Part shown: one piece after another, positions 24,766 through 33,290 of the stretch
Layout of the letters: every line of letters starts with the position of its first letter
How positions within the stretch are numbered: the stretch's first letter is position 1
From: Bacillota bacterium
Lineage (GTDB): Bacteria > Bacillota > Clostridia > Lachnospirales > Lachnospiraceae
Direction of reading: 5' to 3'
Assembly: GCA_023399455.1 (NCBI GenBank)
Contig: JAEWPN010000042.1
Span: forward strand, 1-36,280
DNA: 36,280 bases
Translations under genes and position numbers: made by a program
Notes under the pieces: generated by a model
What the model saw: only the letters and a program-made list of their open reading frames with translations
Database searches by the model: none
Told to the model about the DNA's origin: nothing

Positions 24766-24782
24766 GGAAATTCTAGTAGAAT
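24754..24782 (+). promoter_or_regulatory. Candidate promoter of the DUF512 gene
   Basis: GTGACA (24754-24759), a 17-bp spacer and TAGAAT (24777-24782). Its -35 abuts that of the divergent prs promoter, so the two promoters overlap and may compete. Confidence 0.45.
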
Positions 24783-24804
24783 AAGTAGATAAAGGAGTAA
24801 ATGG

Positions 24805-26136
24805 ATGAAAGAAAACAGGCATATCGTTAAAAATGTTCTTGCGGGAAGCATCGCGCAGGAAATGGAAATAGAGCCCGGAGATGAGCTTCTTGCAATAAAC
24901 GGAGAGAACATTAAGGATATTTTTGATTATCAGTATTTGATTCAGGATGAATATATAGAAGTTTTGGTAAAAAAGAAGAACGCAGAGGAATGGCTGCTGG
25001 AAATTGATAAGGACTATGAAGAAGATATTGGGATAGAATTTGAAAACGGACTTATGGATGATTACCGCTCCTGCAGCAATAAATGTATCTTTTGTTTCAT
25101 AGACCAGATGCCGCAGGGGATGAGGGAAACTTTATATTTTAAGGATGACGATTCGAGGCTGTCCTTTTTACAGGGTAATTATGTGACCCTGACTAACATG
25201 ACTGAGCATGATATCGAGAGGATTATTAAATATCATCTCTCACCTATCAACATTTCCTTCCATACGACCAACCCCAAGCTCCGCTGCAGGATGCTGAATA
25301 ACCGTTTTGCAGGAGAAGCGTTAAAAAAGACGGACAGGCTCTATGAAGCGGGAATTGTGATGAACGGACAAATCGTCCTGTGCAAAGGAGTAAATGACGG
25401 CGAGGAGCTTGAAAGGAGCATTTCCGATCTCGCCAAGTATCTGCCGTATTTGGAGAGCGTATCCGTAGTGCCGGTGGGGCTTTCCAGGTATAGGAAGGGG
25501 TTGTACCCTCTGGAGCCTTTTACCAAAGAGGATGCGAAGGAGGTCATTGCCCTCGTCAGGAAATGGCAGGAAGAGCTATATCCGGAATACGGTAAACATT
25601 TTATCCATGCCAGCGATGAGTGGTATATTCTGGCAGAGGAGAGGCTGCCGCCGGAGGAGTGCTACGACGGTTATCTGCAGCTTGAAAACGGAGTGGGAAT
25701 GCTGAGACTTCTTCTGACGGAATTCGAAGAGGCTTTAGCAAAAGAAGGGAAATCTAAGCATTGGGATGGCATTAAAAAACAAAAAATATCCCTTGCTACC
25801 GGCGTTTTAGCATATCCTTATATTGCAGAAATGTCGAAAGCAATGGAAGAAGCCTTTCCCTTTCTGGAGGCCCGGGTATATCCCATTACCAATGAATTTT
25901 TTGGGGAAAGAATCACCGTTTCAGGACTTCTTACCGGTCAGGATATTAAAAAGCAGCTTATCGGTAAGGAATTGGGTGAGAGGCTGCTTTTACCGCAGAA
26001 TGTACTGCGCAGCGGCGAGCAGGTTTTTTTGGACGATATGACGGTGGCGGACTTGGAAAGGGCTTTACAAGTAAAGATAGATATTGTAAAATCAAGCGGA
26101 CGCGACTTTGTAGATGCTCTGCTGAACATTGGTTAG
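24805..26136 (+). CDS. DUF512 / PDZ and radical-SAM-like protein
   Basis: 443-aa protein of the DUF512 family, function unknown. Residues ~5-65 form a PDZ-like domain (AGSIAQEMEIEPGDELLAIN). Cys90, Cys94 and Cys97 in CSNKCIFCFIDQ form a radical SAM-type Cx3Cx2C cluster motif. HLSPINISFHTTNPKLRCRM and AGIVMNGQIVLCKGVNDG are typical of the radical-SAM core. The C-terminal part (about 280-443) is the DUF512 region. ATG 24805 has AAAGGAG 7 bp upstream. der follows 64 bp later, an arrangement often seen in clostridia. Substrate unknown. Confidence 0.88.
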   Translation: MKENRHIVKNVLAGSIAQEMEIEPGDELLAINGENIKDIFDYQYLIQDEYIEVLVKKKNAEEWLLEIDKDYEEDIGIEFENGLMDDYRSCSNKCIFCFIDQMPQGMRETLYFKDDDSRLSFLQGNYVTLTNMTEHDIERIIKYHLSPINISFHTTNPKLRCRMLNNRFAGEALKKTDRLYEAGIVMNGQIVLCKGVNDGEELERSISDLAKYLPYLESVSVVPVGLSRYRKGLYPLEPFTKEDAKEVIALVRKWQEELYPEYGKHFIHASDEWYILAEERLPPEECYDGYLQLENGVGMLRLLLTEFEEALAKEGKSKHWDGIKKQKISLATGVLAYPYIAEMSKAMEEAFPFLEARVYPITNEFFGERITVSGLLTGQDIKKQLIGKELGERLLLPQNVLRSGEQVFLDDMTVADLERALQVKIDIVKSSGRDFVDALLNIG

Positions 26137-26200
26137 AACGTCTGCGGGGTGCAGGCAAGCCCGGCATCCGGCCGGACTGGAAGGAGCAAGGTTAATAAAA

Positions 26201-27538
26201 ATGGGAAAAAGAAAAACCAAGCCTATCGTGGCTGTAGTAGGAAGGCCGAATGTAGGTAAATCTACACTGTTTAACGTGTTGGCTGGAGAAATGATTTCAA
26301 TTGTAAAGGATACACCGGGAATTACCCGGGATAGGATATATGCGGATGTCTCATGGCTGGATATGTCATTTACACTAATCGATACGGGCGGTATTGAGCC
26401 GGACAGTAATGACGTTATACTGTCTCAGATGAGAGAGCAGGCAGAAATAGCTATCGAGACTGCGGATGTCATTCTTTTTATGGTGGACGTTAAGCAAGGA
26501 TTGGTGGATGCGGACGCGAAGGTGGCAGACATGCTCAGAAGGTCGAAAAAACCTATCGTGCTCGTGGTAAATAAAGTGGATCATGCGGAAAAGTACATGG
26601 CGGATGTATATGAGTTCTATAATATGGGAATCGGTGATCCGCATCCGATTTCTGCAGCAAACCGTACAGGAATCGGTGATATGCTTGATGTGGTGACTTC
26701 CTATTTCGACAAGAACGTTTCGGAGGAGGAAGAGGATGATCGCATCAAGGTAGCCATCGTAGGAAAGCCTAATGTAGGAAAATCCTCCATTATTAACAGA
26801 CTGGTAGGAGAAAACCGCGTTATCGTATCGGATATCGCCGGAACGACGAGGGATGCTATCGATACAGATATAAGGTATAACGGCAGAGATTATGTCTTTA
26901 TCGATACGGCAGGGCTTCGGAAGAAGAATAAGATAAAAGAAGAGCTGGAGCGATATATGATCGTCCGTACGGTCAGCGCTGTGGAGAGGGCGGATATTGC
27001 GGTATTAGTCATCGATGCGGTGGAGGGCGTGACGGAGCAGGACGCCAAGATTGCAGGCATTGCCCATGAAAGAGGCAAGGCAGTTATCATCGCCGTAAAC
27101 AAATGGGACGCCATCGAAAAGGACAACAAGACATTAAATAAATTTACCAATAAGGTAAGAGAGGTATTGTCTTTCATGTCTTATGCGGAAATCATCTTTA
27201 TTTCCGCCGTGACAGGACAGAGGCTTCCGAAGCTTTATGAGACTATCGATATCGTAAATGAGAACCATTCTATGCGAATTTCTACCGGCGTGCTGAATGA
27301 AATCATGGCGGAGGCGGTAGCGTTACAGCAGCCTCCTTCGGATAAGGGAAAGCGTCTTCGCCTGTATTATATCACTCAGGTGGCGGTAAAGCCCCCTACT
27401 TTTGTTATTTTTGTAAACGACAAGGAACTGATGCACTTCTCCTACACTCGTTATATCGAGAACAAAATAAGGGAAGCATTCGGATTTAAGGGGACGCCTT
27501 TAAAATTTATTATAAGAGAGAGAAAGGAAAATCAGTGA
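26201..27538 (+). CDS. der: Ribosome-associated GTPase Der (EngA)
   Basis: 445-aa protein with two GTPase domains in tandem and a C-terminal KH-like domain, needed for 50S assembly. G1 of the first domain is VGRPNVGKST (13-22), with DTPGITRDRI and VNKVDHAEK. The second has GKPNVGKSS near 187, DIAGTTRDAIDT, FIDTAGLRKK and VNKWDAIEK. The C-terminus FVIFVNDKELMHFSYTRYIE is conserved. ATG 26201 begins at the family N-terminus; an upstream frame from 26129 is not conserved. AAGGAG is ~14 bp upstream, a loose spacing. plsY starts 1 bp after the stop. Confidence 0.97.
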   Translation: MGKRKTKPIVAVVGRPNVGKSTLFNVLAGEMISIVKDTPGITRDRIYADVSWLDMSFTLIDTGGIEPDSNDVILSQMREQAEIAIETADVILFMVDVKQGLVDADAKVADMLRRSKKPIVLVVNKVDHAEKYMADVYEFYNMGIGDPHPISAANRTGIGDMLDVVTSYFDKNVSEEEEDDRIKVAIVGKPNVGKSSIINRLVGENRVIVSDIAGTTRDAIDTDIRYNGRDYVFIDTAGLRKKNKIKEELERYMIVRTVSAVERADIAVLVIDAVEGVTEQDAKIAGIAHERGKAVIIAVNKWDAIEKDNKTLNKFTNKVREVLSFMSYAEIIFISAVTGQRLPKLYETIDIVNENHSMRISTGVLNEIMAEAVALQQPPSDKGKRLRLYYITQVAVKPPTFVIFVNDKELMHFSYTRYIENKIREAFGFKGTPLKFIIRERKENQ

Positions 27539-27539
27539 A

Positions 27540-28181
27540 GTGGAACGAATCGTATGTTTAGCAATCGGATATTTGTTCGGACTGTTTCAGACAGCCTATA
27601 TTTACGGTAAAATGAAAGGCATCGACATAAGGCAGCACGGCAGCGGAAATGCGGGAACGACCAACACCTTAAGGGTGCTTGGAACGATGGCGGGTCTGAT
27701 TGTCTTTGCAGGGGATGTGGTCAAATGTATTTTTGCGGTAGCAATCTGTACGCTCTTATTTGAAAAATCCCATCCGGATATGGTATATCTGCTGAAGATA
27801 TATGCGGCGGCAGGGGCTATACTGGGACATAATTTTCCTTTTTACTTGAACTTCAAAGGAGGAAAGGGAATCGCGGCAACGGCGGGACTTATTTTATCCT
27901 TTCATCCGACCTTCTTACCGGTGGGCGTAATCATGTTTTTCGGCGCGTTTCTGCTCACTCATTATGTATCCTTGGGCTCTCTTCTGGTATATGCTGCATT
28001 CATCATTCAGATTGTAGTATCCGGTCAGTTAGGGCTGTTTGGGGGTATGACACAGGCGGAACTGATTGAAATGTATGGGATTGCTTTATTTTTAACGATA
28101 ATGGCATACTATAAGCATTGGGAAAACATAAAGCGTCTTATAAAAGGGGAAGAGAGAAAAACATATCTTTTTAAAAAATAA
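27540..28181 (+). CDS. plsY: Acyl-phosphate:glycerol-3-phosphate acyltransferase PlsY
   Basis: 213-aa integral membrane enzyme making lysophosphatidic acid from acyl-phosphate and glycerol-3-phosphate, the first acylation of phospholipid synthesis. Motifs: QHGSGNAGTTNTLRVLG (about 33-49), GHNFPFYLNFKGGKGIAATA (about 97-116) and GSLLVYAAF. Around five to seven membrane helices. It starts with GTG 27540, one base after the der stop. gpsA, which makes its substrate, comes next. Confidence 0.96.
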   Translation: MERIVCLAIGYLFGLFQTAYIYGKMKGIDIRQHGSGNAGTTNTLRVLGTMAGLIVFAGDVVKCIFAVAICTLLFEKSHPDMVYLLKIYAAAGAILGHNFPFYLNFKGGKGIAATAGLILSFHPTFLPVGVIMFFGAFLLTHYVSLGSLLVYAAFIIQIVVSGQLGLFGGMTQAELIEMYGIALFLTIMAYYKHWENIKRLIKGEERKTYLFKK

Positions 28182-28202
28182 TAATATGTAGGAGGAAGAG
28201 GG

Positions 28203-29216
28203 ATGGCGGACGTAAGCATAATCGGGGCCGGAAGCTGGGGAACAGCACTGGCAGTATTGCTGCATAAAAACGGACATAAGGTTACTGTATGGTCTATTGT
28301 AGAGCAGGAAATCGAGATGCTGATAGAAAAGCATGAGCATAAGGATAAACTGCCGGGAGTGAAGCTGCCGGATGATATGGTATTTACCACGGACTTGGAA
28401 GCTGCGATAAATGGAAAGGATGTCCTCGTGCTGGCGGTTCCTTCTCCTTATACAAGGAGCACTTCCCGTATGATGAAGGAATATGTTGCCGAGGGACAAA
28501 TTATCGTGGATGTGGCGAAGGGTATTGAGGAGAATACCCTTATGACGCTGTCTCAGATTATCGAGGAAGAGATCCCTCAGGCTACCGTAGCCGTGTTGTC
28601 CGGCCCTTCCCATGCAGAGGAGGTAGGACGGGGGATTCCCACGACTATCGTGGTAGGAGCGCATAAAAAAGAAACGGCAGAATATTTGCAGAATCTATTT
28701 ATGAATGAAGTGTTCCGCGTGTATATCAGTCCTGATGTGCTTGGTATTGAGCTTGGTGCAGCGTTGAAGAACGTCGTAGCTCTTGCTGCCGGTATCGCAG
28801 ACGGTCTGGGTTATGGAGATAATACGAAGGCGGCGCTCATTACCAGAGGGATCACGGAGATTTCCAGGCTCGGTATGGCAATGGGAGGACGTTTTGAAAC
28901 CTTCAGCGGTTTGACCGGAATCGGTGATCTGATCGTTACCTGTGCCTCTATGCACTCCAGAAACCGCAGAGCAGGTATTTTGATAGGTAAGGGATATACC
29001 ATGGAGGAAGCCATGGAGGAAGTGAAGATGGTAGTAGAGGGTGTTTATTCCGCAAAAGCGGCGATTGCTCTCGCTCAGAAATACGATGTCCAGCTTCCGA
29101 TTATAGAGCAGGTAAATGAGGTGCTCTTTAGCGGCAAGCCTGCGGACGCAGCAGTAAAGGAACTGATGATTAGAGATAAGAAGCTGGAAAGCGCTTTTTC
29201 AGAAGGATGGGAGTAA
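28203..29216 (+). CDS. gpsA: NAD(P)-dependent glycerol-3-phosphate dehydrogenase
   Basis: 337-aa enzyme reducing dihydroxyacetone phosphate to glycerol-3-phosphate for phospholipids. The Rossmann motif is SIIGAGSWGTALAVLL (5-20). LSGPSHAEEVGRGIPT, ELGAALKNVVALAAGIADGL (with the catalytic lysine) and GLTGIGDLIVTCASMHSRNR are the family signatures. AGGAGGAAG precedes ATG 28203. It directly follows plsY, so the two consecutive steps are co-expressed. The AAA+ gene begins 4 bp after the stop. Confidence 0.97.
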   Translation: MADVSIIGAGSWGTALAVLLHKNGHKVTVWSIVEQEIEMLIEKHEHKDKLPGVKLPDDMVFTTDLEAAINGKDVLVLAVPSPYTRSTSRMMKEYVAEGQIIVDVAKGIEENTLMTLSQIIEEEIPQATVAVLSGPSHAEEVGRGIPTTIVVGAHKKETAEYLQNLFMNEVFRVYISPDVLGIELGAALKNVVALAAGIADGLGYGDNTKAALITRGITEISRLGMAMGGRFETFSGLTGIGDLIVTCASMHSRNRRAGILIGKGYTMEEAMEEVKMVVEGVYSAKAAIALAQKYDVQLPIIEQVNEVLFSGKPADAAVKELMIRDKKLESAFSEGWE

Positions 29217-29219
29217 AAG

Positions 29220-30041
29220 ATGATTGAGCAGAACAAAGGATTTGCCGGCACGTCGGAATATGTGGCTTCCGAGCAGTTGATGGCCAGCGTGAACGTGGCT
29301 GTAGCGCTGCAAAAGCCTCTCCTCATCAAAGGAGAGCCGGGAACCGGCAAGACAATGCTTGCTGAGGCGGTAGCGAAGTCATTAGGCAGGAAATTGATCA
29401 TATGGAATATTAAGTCCACCACGAAGGCCCAGGAAGGCTTGTATGTGTACGATACCATTCAAAGGCTTTATGACGGACAGTTCGGTGAAGAGGGGGTAGA
29501 CGACATCGCCCGCTATATTAAGCTGGGGAAGCTGGGAGAGGCATTCGAAAGCGAGGAGCAGGCAGTACTTTTAATCGATGAAATCGATAAAGCGGATTTG
29601 GAGTTTCCTAACGATCTGCTATGGGAACTTGACCAGATGGAGTTCTATATTCACGAGACGAAGCGGACCGTCAAGGCTAAACAAAGGCCTATTGTAATCA
29701 TTACCTCCAATGCGGAAAAAGAGCTTCCCGATGCATTTTTAAGAAGGTGCATCTTTCACTATATCGATTTCCCCGATGAGGAGCTGATGGAGGAAATCGT
29801 GAAAACTCATTTTCCCGATATCGAGGATAATTTGCTGAAAAATGCGATGGAAGTATTTTACTGGCTCCGTTCCATAAAGGACATCCGCAAAAAGCCCAGC
29901 ACTTCGGAGCTCATCGACTGGATTAATGCCCTTCAGATAGGCGGCATCCCGTTAGATACATTGAAAAGCAGACTGCCCTTTATTGGAGTTATGGTAAAAA
30001 AGGACGAGGATTTGCAGACGGTAAGGGAAAGAGTGAATTAG
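29220..30041 (+). CDS. MoxR-type AAA+ ATPase
   Basis: 273-aa AAA+ protein. Walker A is GEPGTGKT (38-45), followed by IIWNIKSTTKAQEGLYVYD; Walker B is AVLLIDEIDKAD (115-126); the sensor is VIITSNAEKELPDAFLRRC. MoxR ATPases act as chaperones for metal or cofactor insertion and usually work with a VWA protein. This sub-family, with the STTKAQEGLY block, is recognisable from many bacteria next to CoxE-like VWA genes, but its client is unknown to me. It starts 4 bp after gpsA and precedes the VWA gene by 52 bp. Confidence 0.92.
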   Translation: MIEQNKGFAGTSEYVASEQLMASVNVAVALQKPLLIKGEPGTGKTMLAEAVAKSLGRKLIIWNIKSTTKAQEGLYVYDTIQRLYDGQFGEEGVDDIARYIKLGKLGEAFESEEQAVLLIDEIDKADLEFPNDLLWELDQMEFYIHETKRTVKAKQRPIVIITSNAEKELPDAFLRRCIFHYIDFPDEELMEEIVKTHFPDIEDNLLKNAMEVFYWLRSIKDIRKKPSTSELIDWINALQIGGIPLDTLKSRLPFIGVMVKKDEDLQTVRERVN

Positions 30042-30049
30042 GACAGAAA

Positions 30050-30075
30050 CTAGTACTTACAGAACGTCGTACTAG
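30050..30075 (+). other. Short hairpin between the MoxR and VWA genes
   Basis: CTAGTAC (30050-30056) pairs with GTACTAG (30069-30075) over a 12-nt loop. No T tract follows, so termination is unlikely; it might tune mRNA stability or translation between the two genes. Confidence 0.4.
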
Positions 30076-30093
30076 GCCTTATGGGAGAACAAT

Positions 30094-31296
30094 ATGTTTG
30101 GCAGATTCTTTGATACGTTAAAGGCTAAGGGACTGAATATTACACTGAGCGAATGGCTGACCTTGCAGGAGGCGCTGGATAAAGGTCTCTGTAACAGCAG
30201 CCTTACGCAGTTTTATTATATTGCGAGAATGATTCTCGTAAAAAGCGAGACGGAGTACGATAAATTCGACCTCGCTTTTGAAGAATGCTTTAAAGGAATA
30301 AAGTCGGAGGACGAAGTGACCGCGAGCATGCTCAGGTGGCTGGACAAGCCGGAAATGAGTGAGCTTTTGCACGAAGAAGAAAAGCACTGGATGAATCAGG
30401 GGGAAGACCTTCAAATAGACAAGGACGACGTGGAAGAAAAGTTCAAACAGCGTCTGAAGGATCAGGACAGCGAGCACAACGGCGGAAGTTATTGGATCGG
30501 TACGATGGGCAAGACCTCCTTTGGCAATACGGGAGGAAACGTGGGCGGAGTCCGGGTTGGAGGCACTACCGGTTACCAGTCGGCATTTCAGGTGATCGGT
30601 GCAAGAAAATACAGAGATTTTCGCGATGATAAGGTTATTGAGAACAGACAGTTCCAATTGGCTCTTAGAAAGCTCAGACATTTTTCCACCAGGCTGGACA
30701 TTCCGAAGACGGAACTGGATATCGACGGAACCGTCCATAAGACATGCAATAATGGAGGCTGTCTGCAGATCGTTATGGATAAGCCGAGAAAAAATGCGGT
30801 GAAGCTGCTGCTTTTAATGGATTCGGGCGGAACGATGATTCCCTATACCACCTTATTGAACGAACTGTTCCAGTCCGTACATAAGTCCAACCATTATAAG
30901 GATGTGAAGACCTATTATTTTCACAACTGTATTTACAGCAAGCTGTATAAGACGCCGGAATGCGAGAACGGAGACTGGATAGATACGGAATGGATGTTCC
31001 GTAATCTGGACAGCGACTATAAAGTGATTATCGTGGGAGATGCCGCCATGGCGCCGGAGGAGCTTTATTCTACATCCGGCAACTACAGAGGTCCCAACGG
31101 GGGATTATCCGGTATGGACTGGCTGTTGCTCATGAAAAAGAATTATAAGAAAATAGTGTGGATGAATCCGAAGATGGCTCCCGGAGAAGCACCGTGGAGA
31201 GAAGCGGAAACTGTAATAAAAAATTTATTCCCAATGTATAAATTGACCGTGGATGGCCTCAATCAGGCAATGATGCGCTTAGTGGTAAATAAATGA
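30094..31296 (+). CDS. CoxE-like VWA domain protein
   Basis: 400-aa protein with an N-terminal helical part (residues ~1-150), a glycine-rich linker (SYWIGTMGKTSFGNTGGNVG) and a VWA domain from about residue 230. The metal-site motif is DSGGTM near 243, where canonical VWA domains have DxSxS; the related families often have DxGGS. LRKLRHFSTRLDIPKTELDID precedes it. It is soluble, with no signal peptide. It is probably the partner of the MoxR ATPase upstream, where VWA proteins couple ATPase action to a target. The target is unknown. Confidence 0.88.
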   Translation: MFGRFFDTLKAKGLNITLSEWLTLQEALDKGLCNSSLTQFYYIARMILVKSETEYDKFDLAFEECFKGIKSEDEVTASMLRWLDKPEMSELLHEEEKHWMNQGEDLQIDKDDVEEKFKQRLKDQDSEHNGGSYWIGTMGKTSFGNTGGNVGGVRVGGTTGYQSAFQVIGARKYRDFRDDKVIENRQFQLALRKLRHFSTRLDIPKTELDIDGTVHKTCNNGGCLQIVMDKPRKNAVKLLLLMDSGGTMIPYTTLLNELFQSVHKSNHYKDVKTYYFHNCIYSKLYKTPECENGDWIDTEWMFRNLDSDYKVIIVGDAAMAPEELYSTSGNYRGPNGGLSGMDWLLLMKKNYKKIVWMNPKMAPGEAPWREAETVIKNLFPMYKLTVDGLNQAMMRLVVNK

Positions 31297-31332
31297 CGTA
31301 AAATAAAAAACCTGTTTTGAGGGAGGACTAAA

Positions 31333-32730
31333 ATGTTAGACATAATAAAATGGCTTAATACCAACATTATTTGGGGGATTCCTATGCTCATATTAATGTT
31401 GGGAACCGGAATCTTTCTGACGATTCGCACCAGGGGGATGATTTTTACCCGTTTTGGAACGGTGATGGGAAATACTCTGAAAACCATTTTTAAAAAGAAG
31501 GAAACTGAGGAGCACGGAACAATTACTCCTTTTCAGGCAGTGTGCACCGCGCTGGCGGCGACGGTAGGAACGGGCAATATCGTAGGTATTGCCATCGCTA
31601 TCAGTATAGGCGGACCTGGAGCCATTTTCTGGATGTGGGTATGTGCCGTACTTGGTATGGTAACGAAGTTCTGTGAGACCACCCTGGCGGTGGCTTACCG
31701 TGAGAAAAATGAAAAGGGACGGTATGTAGGCGGTCCTATGTATTATATCAGCAAGGCGCTTGGATGGAAGAAGACAGCCGTCGCTTTTTGTGCGTTTGCC
31801 GTACTGGCTTCCTTCGGAGTAGGAAATATGGTGCAGGCTAATGCCGTATCCGGTAGTCTGGATACGATGTTCCATGTGCCTACCTATGCTACCGGAATCG
31901 TGCTGGCCGCTTTGGTGGGTCTTGTCATTATCGGAGGCATCAAGAGAATTTCCGGTGTTGCGGAATTTCTTGTACCCTTTATGGCGGGAATGTATATTAT
32001 CGCCGCAGTAATCGTATTGATTATAAATGCGGCTAAGATTCCGGCAGCGTTGGCAATGATCGTGACGGATGCGTTTACAGGAACGTCGATGATAGGTGGA
32101 TTTGCAGGCAGTACCATGCTGTATGCTGCACGCATCGGTGTGGCGAGAGGGGTATTTACCAACGAAGCGGGCTTGGGAAGCGCGCCTATCGCACATGCCA
32201 GTGCCGATACGGATCATCCGGCCCGTCAAGGGTGCTGGGGAGCCTTCGAGGTTTTTTTCGATACGATTGTGATGTGTACAGTGACGGCGTTAGTCGTTAT
32301 TACAAGCGGCTTATGGCACGATGAGAGCATGGACGGCAATGCCATTTCCCTCGCAGCATTCCAGAACGTTATTCCGGGCGGCGGCCATATCGTGTCCGTC
32401 GGTATTGCACTGTTCGCTTTCGCTACGATAATCGCGTGGTATTACTATGCGGAAAAGGCGCTTGAATATATTGCAGGTTTTAAAGTCGTTTTCTTTTACA
32501 GGGTGATTTTCGTGATCTTCGTGTTCGTCGGCTGCGTGGTGGAAGTGGATATCGTATGGGAACTTGCGGACTTGTTCAATGGAATGATGGCGATTCCCAA
32601 CCTGATAGCGCTGATAGCGCTTAGCCCGACTATTGTAAAGCTTGCGCAGGATTTCTTCGCCGATCCGAAGACAATCCGTCCGAAGGGAAATACCTTTTCA
32701 GAAATGCTTCAGCTCAAGGACAAAAAATAA
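31333..32730 (+). CDS. Sodium:alanine/glycine symporter (AGCS family)
   Basis: 465-aa polytopic membrane transporter of the AGCS family (AlsT/DagA type), importing alanine or glycine with Na+ or H+. Motifs are AATVGTGNIVGIAIAISIGG (about 76-95), YREKNEKGRYVGGPMYYI and GVFTNEAGLGSAPIAHA (about 274-290), the family signature. About ten membrane helices. GGGAGGAC precedes ATG 31333. It probably has its own transcript; tyrS is driven from a separate promoter downstream. The preferred amino acid is not deducible. Confidence 0.94.
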   Translation: MLDIIKWLNTNIIWGIPMLILMLGTGIFLTIRTRGMIFTRFGTVMGNTLKTIFKKKETEEHGTITPFQAVCTALAATVGTGNIVGIAIAISIGGPGAIFWMWVCAVLGMVTKFCETTLAVAYREKNEKGRYVGGPMYYISKALGWKKTAVAFCAFAVLASFGVGNMVQANAVSGSLDTMFHVPTYATGIVLAALVGLVIIGGIKRISGVAEFLVPFMAGMYIIAAVIVLIINAAKIPAALAMIVTDAFTGTSMIGGFAGSTMLYAARIGVARGVFTNEAGLGSAPIAHASADTDHPARQGCWGAFEVFFDTIVMCTVTALVVITSGLWHDESMDGNAISLAAFQNVIPGGGHIVSVGIALFAFATIIAWYYYAEKALEYIAGFKVVFFYRVIFVIFVFVGCVVEVDIVWELADLFNGMMAIPNLIALIALSPTIVKLAQDFFADPKTIRPKGNTFSEMLQLKDKK

Positions 32731-32759
32731 AAACTGTGTGACCTTGTTAATTGATGGTA

Positions 32760-32788
32760 TTGACATTTACATAAAAGTAAGATACAAT
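32760..32788 (+). promoter_or_regulatory. Sigma-A promoter of the tyrS T-box transcript
   Basis: TTGACA (32760-32765), a 17-bp spacer and TACAAT (32783-32788). Transcription would begin near 32795, giving a leader of about 500 nt before tyrS. Confidence 0.8.
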
Positions 32789-32794
32789 GCAGAT

Positions 32795-33112
32795 AATTTA
32801 AGAACAAAAGGCTATGAACAGAACAAGTAGTAAGCGATGATAACTTACAGAAAGTGACCGGTTGATGAGAGGTGCAAGGGAAATTGCTTACGAATACATC
32901 TGGGAGCTGCATGGCAGAAGGAAATCAGAGAAGAGTTTTCAAAGGGATTTCTTGTAGGCCATGACGTGTTTCCCCGCGTTATGGAGGAGGAGTATCGTTA
33001 AAAAATATTTTAACCGTACTTGCGGAGGTGGACAACGCGAGTTGTCGGCAAATTTAGGTGGTACCACGAGTTTAAGACCTCGTCCTATGTGTTTATAGGA
33101 CGGGGTCTCTTT
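32795..33112 (+). ncRNA. Tyrosine T-box leader RNA
   Basis: The 5' stem I starts around AGTAAGC and closes with GCTTAC near 32887-32892. The specifier codon is TAC (32895-32897) in GAATACATC, which reads tyrosine, matching the downstream tyrS. The T-box is AGGTGGTACCACG (33056-33068); its TGGT (33059-33062) matches the ACCA end of an uncharged tRNA with discriminator A. The competing terminator follows. Uncharged tRNA-Tyr should stabilise the antiterminator and turn on tyrS. Confidence 0.93.
33076..33112 (+). terminator. T-box terminator before tyrS
   Basis: GACCTCGTCCTAT (33076-33088) pairs with ATAGGACGGGGTC (33095-33107), one G-U, with a 6-nt loop, then TCTTT. It is mutually exclusive with the antiterminator that includes the T-box. 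Confidence 0.85.
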
Positions 33113-33117
33113 GCGCG

Positions 33118-33231
33118 ATAAGCAGAGTCGGATACAAATTTTATATTGTGCCATGCTCGCATGAGCACAATATAAAATTTGTATCCGACGAGCAACGCGA
33201 ACTCGGAAGCGAAGCTTTCGAGTCTGCTTAT
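33118..33231. repeat. Long inverted repeat between the T-box terminator and tyrS
   Basis: A perfect 24-bp stem joins 33127-33150 with 33166-33189 across a 15-nt loop. An outer pair, ATAAGCAGA (33118-33126) and TCTGCTTAT (33223-33231), encloses it, and a further small hairpin, ACTCGGAAGC...GCTTTCGAGT, lies at 33201-33223. There is no T tract. The element lies in the transcribed leader, after the terminator and ~60 nt before the tyrS start. No ORF is present. Confidence 0.85.
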
Positions 33232-33290
33232 TCGGTGAAATGGTTCCCGTCTTATCCGCCAAGGAAGCGGAACTGAAAGGAGAAATAAAA

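Noticed and set aside
31393..32229. 278-codon minus-strand frame opposite the AGCS symporter
   Set aside because: Low-quality translation rich in His, Arg and Ser, entirely inside the transporter gene.
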